DNA of 64,000 nt, from positions 62,001-126,000 of the forward strand of contig JAZSMT010000010.1 of NCBI GenBank assembly GCA_045536025.1. Reading direction: 5' to 3'. Position numbers and translations under genes: made by a program. This DNA is from HGM11412 sp045536025 (GTDB taxonomy: Bacteria > Bacillota > Clostridia > Christensenellales > Borkfalkiaceae). Shown here in pieces: positions 1-7,329 of the stretch. The notes beneath the pieces were generated by a model. It saw only the letters and a list, made by a program, of their open reading frames with translations, was not told where the DNA came from and made no database searches. Numbering within the stretch: position 1 is the stretch's first letter; every line of letters begins with the position of its first letter.

Positions 1-342
1 GAGTTCCAAGCCCTTTCTCCAGGCGGTGCTATAAGCTACGTAGAAGTTCCAAACATGCAAAACAATATCCCTGCTGTTATTAAAGTTATGCAGTTTATCT
101 ACGATAACATTATGTATGCAGAGCTTAACACAAAGAGCGATTTCTGCCAAAACTGTGGCTACAACGGCGAAATTAAAATTGTAACCGATAAAGACGGTAA
201 GCTCGTTTGGGAATGCCCGAATTGCGGTTGTCGCGACCAATCCAAAATGAACGTTGCTAGAAGAACTTGCGGTTATATCGGAACGCAATACTGGAATCAG
301 GGTAGGACGCAGGAGATTAAAGAGCGCGTTTTACATTTATAA
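1..342 (+). CDS. nrdD: Anaerobic (class III) ribonucleoside-triphosphate reductase, C-terminal part
   Basis: The gene enters from the left edge, so only the last 113 residues are visible. NrdD reduces ribonucleoside triphosphates to deoxy forms in the absence of oxygen, using a glycyl radical. Two CxxC pairs (in FCQNCG and ECPNCGC) form the zinc site found near the end of the family, and the RRTCGYIG segment is the glycyl-radical motif, the glycine of CGYIG carrying the radical. The end (IKERVLHL) resembles the usual NrdD tail, so the 3' end is intact. nrdG, its activase, follows after an intergenic repeat. The stop codon lies inside the left end of that repeat. Identity is very likely; everything upstream is outside the window. 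Confidence 0.95.
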   Translation, partial: EFQALSPGGAISYVEVPNMQNNIPAVIKVMQFIYDNIMYAELNTKSDFCQNCGYNGEIKIVTDKDGKLVWECPNCGCRDQSKMNVARRTCGYIGTQYWNQGRTQEIKERVLHL

Positions 343-464
343 GCGTTATAAACGGTGTTATGCTTCGTTTACTGTCACAAAGTTGTGTCCGCCACAACCA
401 AAAAGGTTAGTGTCGACCACACTTTGTGCCGAGCCTCGTCTAACTTGCAACTAAACCCTTAAAA
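337..464 (+). repeat. Interspersed intergenic repeat, copy A
   Basis: About 125 bp, roughly 90 percent identical by eye to copy B near 46943-47066 and related to the copies after metK, the ABC transporter and the lipoprotein gene. The left end overlaps the nrdD stop codon. Ends are imperfect inverted repeats (TTTATAAGCGTTA against the complement of TAAACCCTTAAAA). The core hairpin is CAC-AACC (393-399), loop AAAAA (400-404), GGTT (405-408), bulged A (409), GTG (410-412). A further pair CACAAAGT/ACTTTGTG encloses this hairpin, so the region can fold as a cloverleaf-like structure. Function unknown. Confidence 0.8.
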
Positions 465-569
465 TAGAGTTTTGTATAAGCTTAGTGTTTTTTAAATACA
501 TTAAAATAATTTAGCATAAGTAAATATATCCTTTTAACAAACAAAAACCACTCTATAAGGCGGTAAAGT

Positions 570-1097
570 ATGAATTATGCAACCATAAAATTTAACGATA
601 TCGCCAACGGCACGGGGGTTAGAACTTCATTGTTCGTGTCAGGTTGCACACATAGGTGCAAGGGCTGTTTTAATAGCGAGGCGTGGGATTTTAATTACGG
701 TAGCCCATTTACAAGTGAGGTGGAGGACGAGATTTTAAAATCGTTAGAGCCTAGCTTTGTGGACGGGTTGTCCCTCTTAGGTGGCGAACCGTTTGAGCCT
801 CAAAACCAACTTATATTGTATCCCTTTTTAAAAAGGGTAAAAGAAAAATTTCCAAACAAAGATATTTGGTGTTATACCGGTTATTTATTTGATAAAGAGC
901 TTTTATCAACTAGTAGAGCAACGTCGCCCGTAACCAAAGATATGCTTTCGCTTATTGACGTGTTAGTTGACGGTAAGTTTATCGAGGCAAAGAAAAACAT
1001 TTCACTTGCTTTTAAAGGCTCTGAAAATCAGCGCATTATCGACGTTAAAAAATCACTAAAAGAAAATAAGGTGGTCTTACTATATGGCTATGAATAA
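570..1097 (+). CDS. nrdG: Anaerobic ribonucleotide reductase activating protein (radical SAM)
   Basis: A 175-residue radical-SAM enzyme that cleaves S-adenosylmethionine to install the glycyl radical on NrdD. The CxxxCxxC iron-sulfur motif is at Cys26, Cys30 and Cys33 (CTHRCKGC), and the GGEPF SAM-binding motif follows around residue 70. Length fits the family. It lies directly downstream of nrdD, its substrate, separated by repeat A. A weak Shine-Dalgarno (AAGGCGG) precedes the ATG. The 3' end overlaps the dut start by 14 bases, so the two are probably translated in a coupled way. No clear promoter was found in the AT-rich stretch at 465-569; it may be read through from nrdD. Confidence 0.95.
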   Translation: MNYATIKFNDIANGTGVRTSLFVSGCTHRCKGCFNSEAWDFNYGSPFTSEVEDEILKSLEPSFVDGLSLLGGEPFEPQNQLILYPFLKRVKEKFPNKDIWCYTGYLFDKELLSTSRATSPVTKDMLSLIDVLVDGKFIEAKKNISLAFKGSENQRIIDVKKSLKENKVVLLYGYE

Positions 1098-1533
1098 ACT
1101 TTCAATTGAGTTCAAAAAATTAAATAAAGATGCACTTTCCCCCACTTTCGGAACGGAATTTTCGGCAGGGGCTGACCTCTATAGTGCCGAGGGTGACGTA
1201 GTAATTAACCCCGGTGAAACTAAATTTATAGGCACGGGGCTTGCAACGGCTATTCCCGTGGGGACGGTAGGTCTTATCTATGCGCGTAGCGGTCTTGCAT
1301 GCAAAAAAGGCTTAGCGCCTGCAAACAAAGTTGGCGTTATTGATAGCGATTACCGCGGTGAAATAAAGGTTGCCCTTCATAATCACGGTACCGAGCCTCA
1401 AACCGTTTTAAAGGGTGAAAGGGTAGCGCAAATGGTTATAACACCCTATTTTAGCGTTGATTACGTTGAGGTAGAAAAATTATCTGAAACCTTGCGTGGC
1501 GAGGGTGGTTTCGGCTCAACTGGTAGAAAATAA
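1084..1533 (+). CDS. dut: dUTP diphosphatase (dUTPase)
   Basis: Hydrolyses dUTP to dUMP and pyrophosphate, keeping uracil out of DNA and supplying dUMP for thymidylate synthesis. All five motifs of trimeric dUTPases are present: AGADLY (about 28-33), ARSGLA (67-72), GVIDSDYRGE (84-93), ERVAQMV, and the C-terminal RGEGGFGSTG arm that closes over the substrate. The start at 1084 is preferred over the in-frame ATG at 1090 because AAGGTGG at 1068-1074 sits 9 bases upstream of it. It overlaps nrdG, giving a deoxynucleotide-metabolism group nrdD-nrdG-dut. A hairpin terminator follows. Confidence 0.96.
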   Translation: MAMNKLSIEFKKLNKDALSPTFGTEFSAGADLYSAEGDVVINPGETKFIGTGLATAIPVGTVGLIYARSGLACKKGLAPANKVGVIDSDYRGEIKVALHNHGTEPQTVLKGERVAQMVITPYFSVDYVEVEKLSETLRGEGGFGSTGRK

Positions 1534-1545
1534 TATATAATAATA

Positions 1546-1573
1546 AAGGCGTAGCAGTTTTGCTACGCCTTTA
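1546..1573 (+). terminator. Terminator after dut
   Basis: Perfect 11-bp stem AAGGCGTAGCA/TGCTACGCCTT with a GTTT loop at 1546-1571. The T tract after it is short (TTTACTT), so termination may be modest. The proBAC promoter begins immediately downstream. Confidence 0.75.
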
Positions 1574-1574
1574 C

Positions 1575-1603
1575 TTGACTAAAGTTTATTATAGTGTTAA
1601 AAT
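1575..1603 (+). promoter_or_regulatory. Promoter of proBAC
   Basis: TTGACT (1575-1580), 17-base spacer, TAAAAT (1598-1603): a good vegetative sigma-A type promoter, about 15 bases ahead of the first usable start codon of proB. Its position rules out the longer open frame that begins at 1560. Confidence 0.75.
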
Positions 1604-1625
1604 TAATAAAAAAACGGAACGCGAT

Positions 1626-2690
1626 ATGAAAAAGATTATTCTTAAAATAGGCTCGTCATCATTATTTCAAAACGGGCAGTTTGCTGAAGATAGAATATTA
1701 ACGTTAGCAAAGGAAATTAAAAAGCTTAAGTTTAGTGGCGCTGAGGTGTGCTTGATAACCTCGGGTGCTATTGCTATTGGTATGACTAAAATGGGGCTTT
1801 CAAAAAAACCGACGGAGATATCTAAAAAGCAAGCCTTAGCCGCAATCGGTCAAATGTATTTAATGGAAAAGTACGAGGAAATCTTTGATAAAGTAGGCGT
1901 TAAGCCAGCGCAAATACTTTTAAGTCATGACGATTTTGGAAATCGCTCTCGTATGAAAAACCTAAACAATACCTTAACCGCGCTTTTTGATTACGACGTT
2001 CTTCCCATAATTAACGAAAACGACGCTCTCGCAACTGAAGAAATAAAGGTTGGCGATAACGATACTCTCGCCGCTATGATTGCTCTTAACGTTGGTGCGG
2101 ATATGCTAGTAATAATTTCAGACGTTGACGGGCTTTACGATAAAAACCCCTCCGAGTACAAAGACGCAAAGCTTATTCCCGTAGTTAAAAAGGTGGATAG
2201 TAGCGTTGCCTCTCTTGCTAAAGCGCCCACGTCAAAAGTGGGAACGGGCGGTATGATAACTAAAATTAAGGCGGCTGAAATTTGCACCGATTCTAAAATC
2301 TCGATGATGATAGTTGGAAACGAAAAAATCCCCTATATCAGCAAAGTGTTAGACGGCGTTAATTTAGGAACGTTATTTCTTCCCAGCGGTAAGCTTCCGT
2401 CAAAGACTAACTGGATTAAAAACTGCGCTAACGTAAGTGGCAAAGTGGTGGTGGACGATGGCGCTAAGCTCGCGCTTAATAACCGCAAAAGCCTACTTTC
2501 TTGCGGTGTGGTTGAATACGAGGGCACTTTTTCAAGTGGTAGCGTAGTGGAAATTTGCGACCAAAACGGTGAGGTTTTTGCTAAGGGCGTAATAGCTTTT
2601 AGCAGTGATACGTTAAAGGCGATAAACGACGCTAAAGACCACGCGCAAATGATAATTCACGCAAATAACATTGCCATTATTAAGGAATAA
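1626..2690 (+). CDS. proB: Glutamate 5-kinase
   Basis: First step of proline synthesis: phosphorylates L-glutamate to gamma-glutamyl phosphate. The 354-residue protein starts with the amino-acid kinase fold (KKIILKIGSSSL), carries the conserved NENDA and DVDGLY segments, and has a C-terminal PUA-like domain (about residues 270-354), as in typical bacterial ProB. The start at 1626 is chosen because the open frame upstream runs through the terminator and promoter. It is the first gene of proB-proA-proC; proA begins two bases after its stop. No proline-responsive leader (for example a T-box) is visible in the very short 5' region. Confidence 0.96.
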   Translation: MKKIILKIGSSSLFQNGQFAEDRILTLAKEIKKLKFSGAEVCLITSGAIAIGMTKMGLSKKPTEISKKQALAAIGQMYLMEKYEEIFDKVGVKPAQILLSHDDFGNRSRMKNLNNTLTALFDYDVLPIINENDALATEEIKVGDNDTLAAMIALNVGADMLVIISDVDGLYDKNPSEYKDAKLIPVVKKVDSSVASLAKAPTSKVGTGGMITKIKAAEICTDSKISMMIVGNEKIPYISKVLDGVNLGTLFLPSGKLPSKTNWIKNCANVSGKVVVDDGAKLALNNRKSLLSCGVVEYEGTFSSGSVVEICDQNGEVFAKGVIAFSSDTLKAINDAKDHAQMIIHANNIAIIKE

Positions 2691-2691
2691 T

Positions 2692-3912
2692 ATGATAGAT
2701 TTTGAAAGTGTAAAAAAGGCAAGTAGAGTTCTTGCACTTAAATCGGAAAGCGAAAAAAATACGGCGCTTTGTTGTATTTCAAACGCTCTTATTGAAAACG
2801 CTGAGCTTATCGAAAGGGAAAATTTAAAAGATTTAACCTTAGCGCGCGAAAACGGCTTAAAAGAAAGTATGATAGCAAGGCTTACTCTTAAAAAAGAGCA
2901 AGTTTTATCTATCGCAAGTGACGTTTTAAAGGTAGCAAAGCTAAAAGACCCTATCGGTGAAGTGATTGAAGATTTTACCTCAAAAGACGGGCTTAATATT
3001 AAAAAAGTGCGCGTGCCGATGGGGGTAATCGGCGTTATATACGAAGCTCGCCCCAACGTTACCGTTGACGTAACTGCCCTTTGTATTAAAACGGGTAACG
3101 CTTGCGTTTTAAAGGGCGGTAAAGAGGCAAAGTTCACTAACGAACTTTTAGTTAAAATTATAAAAGAGGCTATTTCTAAAGTTATTCCCGAAACGTCTAT
3201 TATGCTACTTAGCGATAGGCTTGAAACTGCCGAGCTTTTAAAGGCGAAAGGAAACGTTGACCTCATTATTCCAAGGGGTAGCAAAAACCTTATAAAATAC
3301 GTTGTTGAAAACTCTATCGTCCCGGTAATTGAAACGGGTGCTGGGGTGTGTCACACCTACGTTGAAAAGACGGCTGACTTTGATATGGCAATTAGTATTA
3401 TTGACAATGCAAAAACCTCAAAACCTGCCGTTTGCAACGCGCTTGAAACCCTGCTTATCGACAAAGACGTTATAAAAGACTTTGCTCCGCTAGTTAATAA
3501 TTTTGCTAAGGAAAAGGGCGTAAAATTATATGCAAATAAAGAAACCCTGCCCTATATAAACGGTGCGCTGATTGATGAAAGCGACTATCATACCGAATAT
3601 AATTCGCTTGACTTAAACGTTAAAATGGTTAGCGGTTTTAGTGATGCAATTTCGCATATCGAGCGTTATAGCACTAAGCACTCCGAGTGTATAATATCCA
3701 CCGATAAGGCGGTTATTGACAAGTTTTTATCGGCAATTGACAGTGCTTGCGTATACGCTAACGCATCAACTAGGTTTTCTGACGGCGGGTGTTTTGGTAT
3801 GGGTGCAGAGATAGGTATAAGCACTCAAAAGCTCCATGCAAGAGGGCCTATGGGACTTAAAGAGATTACGACGTATAAATATAAGATTTACGGTAACGGA
3901 GAAATAAGATGA
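2692..3912 (+). CDS. proA: Glutamate-5-semialdehyde dehydrogenase (gamma-glutamyl phosphate reductase)
   Basis: Second proline enzyme: reduces gamma-glutamyl phosphate with NADPH to glutamate semialdehyde. The 406-residue length is typical. MGVIGVIYEARPNVT is the conserved N-terminal segment, and the catalytic cysteine is Cys248 in KPAVCNALETLL. The start at 2692 follows AAGGA in the end of proB; an in-frame ATG at 2671 lies inside proB and is less likely. Its last bases overlap proC (ATGA). Confidence 0.96.
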   Translation: MIDFESVKKASRVLALKSESEKNTALCCISNALIENAELIERENLKDLTLARENGLKESMIARLTLKKEQVLSIASDVLKVAKLKDPIGEVIEDFTSKDGLNIKKVRVPMGVIGVIYEARPNVTVDVTALCIKTGNACVLKGGKEAKFTNELLVKIIKEAISKVIPETSIMLLSDRLETAELLKAKGNVDLIIPRGSKNLIKYVVENSIVPVIETGAGVCHTYVEKTADFDMAISIIDNAKTSKPAVCNALETLLIDKDVIKDFAPLVNNFAKEKGVKLYANKETLPYINGALIDESDYHTEYNSLDLNVKMVSGFSDAISHIERYSTKHSECIISTDKAVIDKFLSAIDSACVYANASTRFSDGGCFGMGAEIGISTQKLHARGPMGLKEITTYKYKIYGNGEIR

Positions 3913-4700
3913 AAATAGGTTTTATTGGTTGCGGTAAAATGGGTGGAAGTATTTTATCAAAAATCAAAGATAAAATTTTTAAAGTAGAAGATATTAGCGT
4001 TTATGAGCTTAATAAAGATATAGCAAATAAACTAAGTAGTGAGGGTATATCTATTGCTGACAGCGTTGAAAGTTTATGTTCGGTGGTAGACGTAATACTT
4101 TTAGCTATCAAGCCTCAAGATTTTTCTAGCTTGTTATCTTCAATGTGTAAGTATGCTGAAAATAAACTTATAATTACTATTGCCGCCGGCATTAAAATTT
4201 CTACTATTGAAAAAGTTATCAACGGCGTTAGGGTTGCAAGGGTTATGCCGAATACCGCCGCGCTTATAGGCGAGGCTAGTAGCGTAATATGTTTTAATGA
4301 AAAAGCGTCGTTACAAGATAAAGATATTTCCATAAAAATTATGAACGAAATAGGAAAGGTGGTTGAAATACCCGAAGAACTTATGGACGAGGTTATTCCT
4401 ATCGGCGGTAGCTTCACTGCTTTTCAGTATTACTTTTATAAAGGCTTTTTAGAAAGTTCTATAAAGCGAGGCGTACCTGAAGCCGTTGCTAAAAAATTAC
4501 TCGTTCAAAGCATTATAGGCTCAGCTAAAATGATAGAACAATCTAGTAAGAGTATTGACGAGCTTATAAGTGACGTTTGCTCAAAGGGAGGAACGACGCT
4601 TGCTGGGCTTAAGGCGTTTGAAGAAGATAATTTACTAAAAACTATTGACAAATGCGCCGTATACTGCGCAGAAAGAAGCAAAGAACTCGGTAAAAACTAA
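3909..4700 (+). CDS. proC: Pyrroline-5-carboxylate reductase
   Basis: Last proline enzyme: reduces 1-pyrroline-5-carboxylate to L-proline with NAD(P)H. The 263 residues begin with a Rossmann motif GCGKMG (7-12) and contain the VRVMPNTAA and GSFTAF segments and a C-terminal SKGGTT-containing helical dimerisation region typical of ProC. The start overlaps the proA stop as ATGA, which points to coupled translation. A terminator follows directly, closing the three-gene operon that makes proline from glutamate. Confidence 0.96.
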   Translation: MKIGFIGCGKMGGSILSKIKDKIFKVEDISVYELNKDIANKLSSEGISIADSVESLCSVVDVILLAIKPQDFSSLLSSMCKYAENKLIITIAAGIKISTIEKVINGVRVARVMPNTAALIGEASSVICFNEKASLQDKDISIKIMNEIGKVVEIPEELMDEVIPIGGSFTAFQYYFYKGFLESSIKRGVPEAVAKKLLVQSIIGSAKMIEQSSKSIDELISDVCSKGGTTLAGLKAFEEDNLLKTIDKCAVYCAERSKELGKN

Positions 4701-4730
4701 AAAAATCCCACGGACAGCGTGAGATTTTTT
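4701..4730 (+). terminator. Terminator after proBAC
   Basis: Stem AAAAATC-C-CACG/CGTG-A-GATTTTT with one mismatch and a GACAG loop, ending in a run of six T. Confidence 0.8.
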
Positions 4731-4764
4731 GTATATTTGGTTTAATTTTATACACTCTATCTAT

Positions 4765-4887
4765 ATGAGAAGATACGACGGTGAGTATAGAAAAGTTTTA
4801 AATAAATTAAGTAGTGCCGAGCCAGAAGAGGTTGGCAAAATTTTAAAAGAATATTTTAATCTTAAAAGAAAAAAGAAGAAAGGTTAA
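4765..4887 (+). CDS. Possible small basic protein (40 residues)
   Basis: An ATG frame of 40 codons starting MRRYDGEYRK and ending in a lysine/arginine-rich tail (NLKRKKKKG). It lies between the proC terminator and the convergent PflX-like gene, whose stop codon it overlaps by four bases. Codon choice and the amphipathic, basic composition look protein-like, but there is no Shine-Dalgarno and only a TATACT-like box upstream, so it could be chance. I do not recognise a family. Confidence 0.3.
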   Translation: MRRYDGEYRKVLNKLSSAEPEEVGKILKEYFNLKRKKKKG

Positions 4888-5759
4888 TAATCCCAAGAGG
4901 GGATATATTCTTCGCTAGCGGACGATAAGTCTTGAATAAATACCCTTTCAAGCCCTAAACTCAGCGCGTAGTTAACTACCGTATCGTACTCGCTTTTTGT
5001 TATTTTTCGGTTAAGTTCTAATAACTTTTCATTTTTAATAAGCGGTGTGTATTGCGACATTATCGACAAATACGCGCCGTTTTTATTGCTATCTAAAAAC
5101 CACTCGATTATCTTTTTACTGTCGCTTTTACAAAGTGGCAGTATCAAATGCCTAACTATCACGCCCGACTTAATAAGCCCATTTTCAATTACGGTTTTTT
5201 TGCGCTCCATCATAAAGCTAATTGATTTTTCAGCAACCTCAAAGTAGTTTTGTTTACTCGTGTAACGCTTAGATAGTTCTGGGCTAAAAAACTTCATATC
5301 GGGAAGATAAATATCAACGTATGGGTTGATTATTTCAAGATTTTCAAGCGTTTCAAATGAGTGAGTGTTGTAAACGATGGGGATAGTTGGCTTGTAAATT
5401 TCAAAAGCTTTTACTATCTGTTTTGTGAAGTGAGATGGGGTTACGAGGTTTATATTATGCGCGCCCAAATCTACTAAGCACTTAAAAATATCGGCAAGCT
5501 CGCTTGGTGATATAACTTTGCCTCGCAAAGCCCTTGAAAGCTCGTAGTTTTGGCAAAATACGCATTTTAAAGAGCATCCTGTAAAAAACACCGTGCCCGA
5601 GCCTTTAGTTCCTGAAATAACCGGCTCTTCAAAGTGGTGAAGTCCGTATTTTGAAATGGTTATATCTTCGCCCGAACCGCACGCGCCCTTGTATTTTTTT
5701 CTATCAATACCGCAAAAGTTGGGGCATAGATTACATAAAAAGTTGCTTTTAACGTCCAT
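4884..5759 (-). CDS. Radical SAM protein, PflX/COG1313 type
   Basis: A 291-residue radical-SAM protein related to pyruvate formate-lyase activating enzymes; the physiological substrate of this subfamily is not settled. The SAM-cluster motif is CSLKCVFC (Cys62, Cys66, Cys69). A second set of cysteines near the N-terminus (Cys9, Cys12, Cys16, Cys27) is typical of the PflX group and could hold another metal or cluster. It is a single gene on the minus strand, convergent with proC and divergent from metK. No Shine-Dalgarno is visible before the ATG, so the start is less sure than the family. Confidence 0.85.
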   Translation of the reverse strand: MDVKSNFLCNLCPNFCGIDRKKYKGACGSGEDITISKYGLHHFEEPVISGTKGSGTVFFTGCSLKCVFCQNYELSRALRGKVISPSELADIFKCLVDLGAHNINLVTPSHFTKQIVKAFEIYKPTIPIVYNTHSFETLENLEIINPYVDIYLPDMKFFSPELSKRYTSKQNYFEVAEKSISFMMERKKTVIENGLIKSGVIVRHLILPLCKSDSKKIIEWFLDSNKNGAYLSIMSQYTPLIKNEKLLELNRKITKSEYDTVVNYALSLGLERVFIQDLSSASEEYIPSWDY

Positions 5760-5787
5760 AAAGGTATTTTATCACTAATTAGTTTTG

Positions 5788-5816
5788 TTGACAATTAAAA
5801 TAAAAGATTATATAAT
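5788..5816 (+). promoter_or_regulatory. Promoter of metK
   Basis: TTGACA (5788-5793), 17-base spacer, TATAAT (5811-5816): a full match to the vegetative consensus. Only about 25 bases separate the predicted transcript start from the metK ATG, leaving no room for a SAM riboswitch. Confidence 0.85.
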
Positions 5817-5848
5817 AACTTTACTAATTTTTTTGAAGGTATTATCTT

Positions 5849-7021
5849 ATGAACAAATTTTTCACTAGCGAAAGCGTTACTGAAGGTCATCCTGATAAGA
5901 TTTGCGACCAGATATCTGACGCTGTTTTAGACGCCATACTTAGTAAAGACCCTGAGGCAAGAGTTGCCTGTGAGTGCGCTTGCTGTACGGGGCTTATACT
6001 CGTAATGGGCGAAATTTCAACTAATTGCTACGTTGATATTCAACAAATTGCAAGAAAAACGGTGGAAGAAATAGGTTACACCCGTGCAAAATTTGGGTTT
6101 GACGCGTCCACTTGCGGTGTTATAACCTCTATTAACGAGCAAAGTAAAGATATCGCACTTGGCGTAGATAGCTCGGTTGAGCATCGTGAAAGCGGTGATA
6201 TTGCAGATAAAGTAGGTGCTGGCGACCAAGGTATGATGTTTGGTTACGCTACCGACGAAACTGAAGAATATATGCCGATTGCTTTAACCTTAGCGCACAA
6301 GCTTACCCGCAAACTTACCGAGGTTAGAAAGTCGGGCAAGCTTTCCTATCTTCGCCCTGACGGCAAGAGCCAAGTTACCGTTGAATATGACGGCAATACC
6401 GTTAAAAGGATTGACACGGTTGTCGTATCCACTCAACACTCCGACGAGGTTACTACCGAAACACTTCGTGAAGACGTTTTGCGTGAGGTTATAAAAGCAG
6501 TTCTTCCTAAAGAGCTTTTAGATGAAAATACCAAATATTATATCAACCCGACGGGTAGATTTGAAATAGGCGGTCCTCACGGCGATAGCGGATTAACCGG
6601 TAGAAAAATTATTGTTGACACGTATGGTGGAAGCTGTCCTCACGGCGGTGGCGCTTTCTCGGGTAAAGATCCAACTAAGGTTGATAGAAGCGCGGCGTAT
6701 ATGGCACGTTATATATGCAAAAACGTAGTAGCTGCAGGTCTTGCTAAAAAATGCACGCTTGAACTTTCTTACGCAATAGGCGTAGCTAAACCTATTTCGG
6801 TATTTGTAAACACCGAGGGAACGGGCGTTTTACCCGACGGCGAGATTGCCGATATCATATCAAAGGAATTTGATTTAAGACCTTATTCAATTATCAAAAC
6901 CTTGGACCTTAAAAAGCCTATTTATAGGCAAACTGCGGCTTACGGTCATTTTGGTAGGAGTGAGTTTCCTTGGGAGAGGTTAGACCGCGTTGAAGATTTA
7001 AAGCGTTATTTACGTCGCTAA
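5849..7021 (+). CDS. metK: S-adenosylmethionine synthetase
   Basis: Makes S-adenosylmethionine from methionine and ATP. The 390-residue length and landmarks are typical: FTSESVTEGHPDKICDQ at the N-terminus, GAGDQGMMFGYA, and GGGAFSGKDPTKVDRSAAY near residue 270. A GAAGGT Shine-Dalgarno and a consensus promoter precede it. It is monocistronic; the stop codon sits in the left end of repeat copy C. The product would serve, among others, the SAM-dependent enzymes in this window (NrdG, PflX-like, RsmI, RlmB, TrmN-like). Confidence 0.98.
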   Translation: MNKFFTSESVTEGHPDKICDQISDAVLDAILSKDPEARVACECACCTGLILVMGEISTNCYVDIQQIARKTVEEIGYTRAKFGFDASTCGVITSINEQSKDIALGVDSSVEHRESGDIADKVGAGDQGMMFGYATDETEEYMPIALTLAHKLTRKLTEVRKSGKLSYLRPDGKSQVTVEYDGNTVKRIDTVVVSTQHSDEVTTETLREDVLREVIKAVLPKELLDENTKYYINPTGRFEIGGPHGDSGLTGRKIIVDTYGGSCPHGGGAFSGKDPTKVDRSAAYMARYICKNVVAAGLAKKCTLELSYAIGVAKPISVFVNTEGTGVLPDGEIADIISKEFDLRPYSIIKTLDLKKPIYRQTAAYGHFGRSEFPWERLDRVEDLKRYLRR

Positions 7022-7125
7022 AGTGCGTTTCTGCCGTCGCCGTGCGTCTGCAATGACCAAAAAGGTCTATTGCAACCACCCGTCTTGGCGAGCCTTCTTT
7101 AGCTTGTAACTAACACTTTAAATGG
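7017..7125 (+). repeat. Interspersed intergenic repeat, copy C (first of a tandem pair)
   Basis: Begins at the metK stop (GCTAAAGTG) and ends AACACTTTAAATGG, so TAAAGTG/CACTTTA form terminal inverted repeats. The core hairpin is TGCAAT-GACC (7049-7058), AAAAA loop, GGTC, bulged T at 7068, ATTGCA (7069-7074): ten pairs with one bulge. The 3' part carries the family box GCGAGCCTTC...TAGCTTGTAACTAAC. At 7126-7143 lies a linker that resembles an internal piece of copy A (GTGTCGACYA). The tandem period is 134 bp. Confidence 0.85.
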
Positions 7126-7150
7126 GTTGGTGTCGACTATGCTTTACGTC

Positions 7151-7258
7151 GCTAAAGTGCGTTTCTGCCATCGCCGTGCGTCTGCAATGACCAAAAAGGT
7201 CTATTGCAACCACCCGTCTTGGCGAGCCTTCTTTAGCTTGTAACTAACACTTTAAATG
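7151..7258 (+). repeat. Interspersed intergenic repeat, copy D (second of a tandem pair)
   Basis: Differs from copy C at one position over about 105 bp (G to A at 7170), so the duplication is recent or the pair is kept identical by recombination. The hairpin lies at 7183-7208. Copies C and D together fill most of the 308 bases between metK and ecfA1; the remainder holds the ecfA1 leader. Confidence 0.85.
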
Positions 7259-7290
7259 GTGTGTAATTATACGAGCAAAATATAAAATCG

Positions 7291-7316
7291 AACGGCAAGG
7301 GAATGCTCTTGCCGTT
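7291..7316 (+). promoter_or_regulatory. Hairpin in the ecfA1 leader
   Basis: Perfect 9-bp stem AACGGCAAG/CTTGCCGTT with an 8-base loop, 13 bases before the ecfA1 ATG. It is followed by AAAC, not a T run, so it is not a terminator for the plus strand. It may stabilise the message or affect translation. A TATAAA box at 7281-7286 could be a -10 element, without a good -35. Confidence 0.45.
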
Positions 7317-7329
7317 AAACTATAAAATT

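Noticed and set aside
254..454. Open frame of 66 codons whose C-terminal half is nearly identical to a frame at 46865-47056
   Set aside because: The similarity comes from both frames crossing copies A and B of the intergenic repeat; neither has a ribosome site and the N-terminal halves are unrelated shadows of nrdD and the UPF0210 gene.
343..460. tRNA gene at the cloverleaf-like repeat
   Set aside because: No T-loop GGTTCRANYCC, no D-loop and no standard arm lengths; the resemblance is only in outline.
1560..1625. N-terminal extension of ProB
   Set aside because: The extra codons run through the dut terminator stem and the proBAC promoter, and the family begins at MKKIILKIG.
2613..3284. Antisense frame of 223 codons opposite proB-proA
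   Set aside because: Lies wholly opposite well-supported genes, has no ribosome site, and its composition (Ser, Phe, Leu rich) is that of a complement frame.
7017..7258. CRISPR array
   Set aside because: Only two long units with a 134-bp period, no short repeats with unique spacers and no cas genes; it is a tandem copy of a dispersed element.
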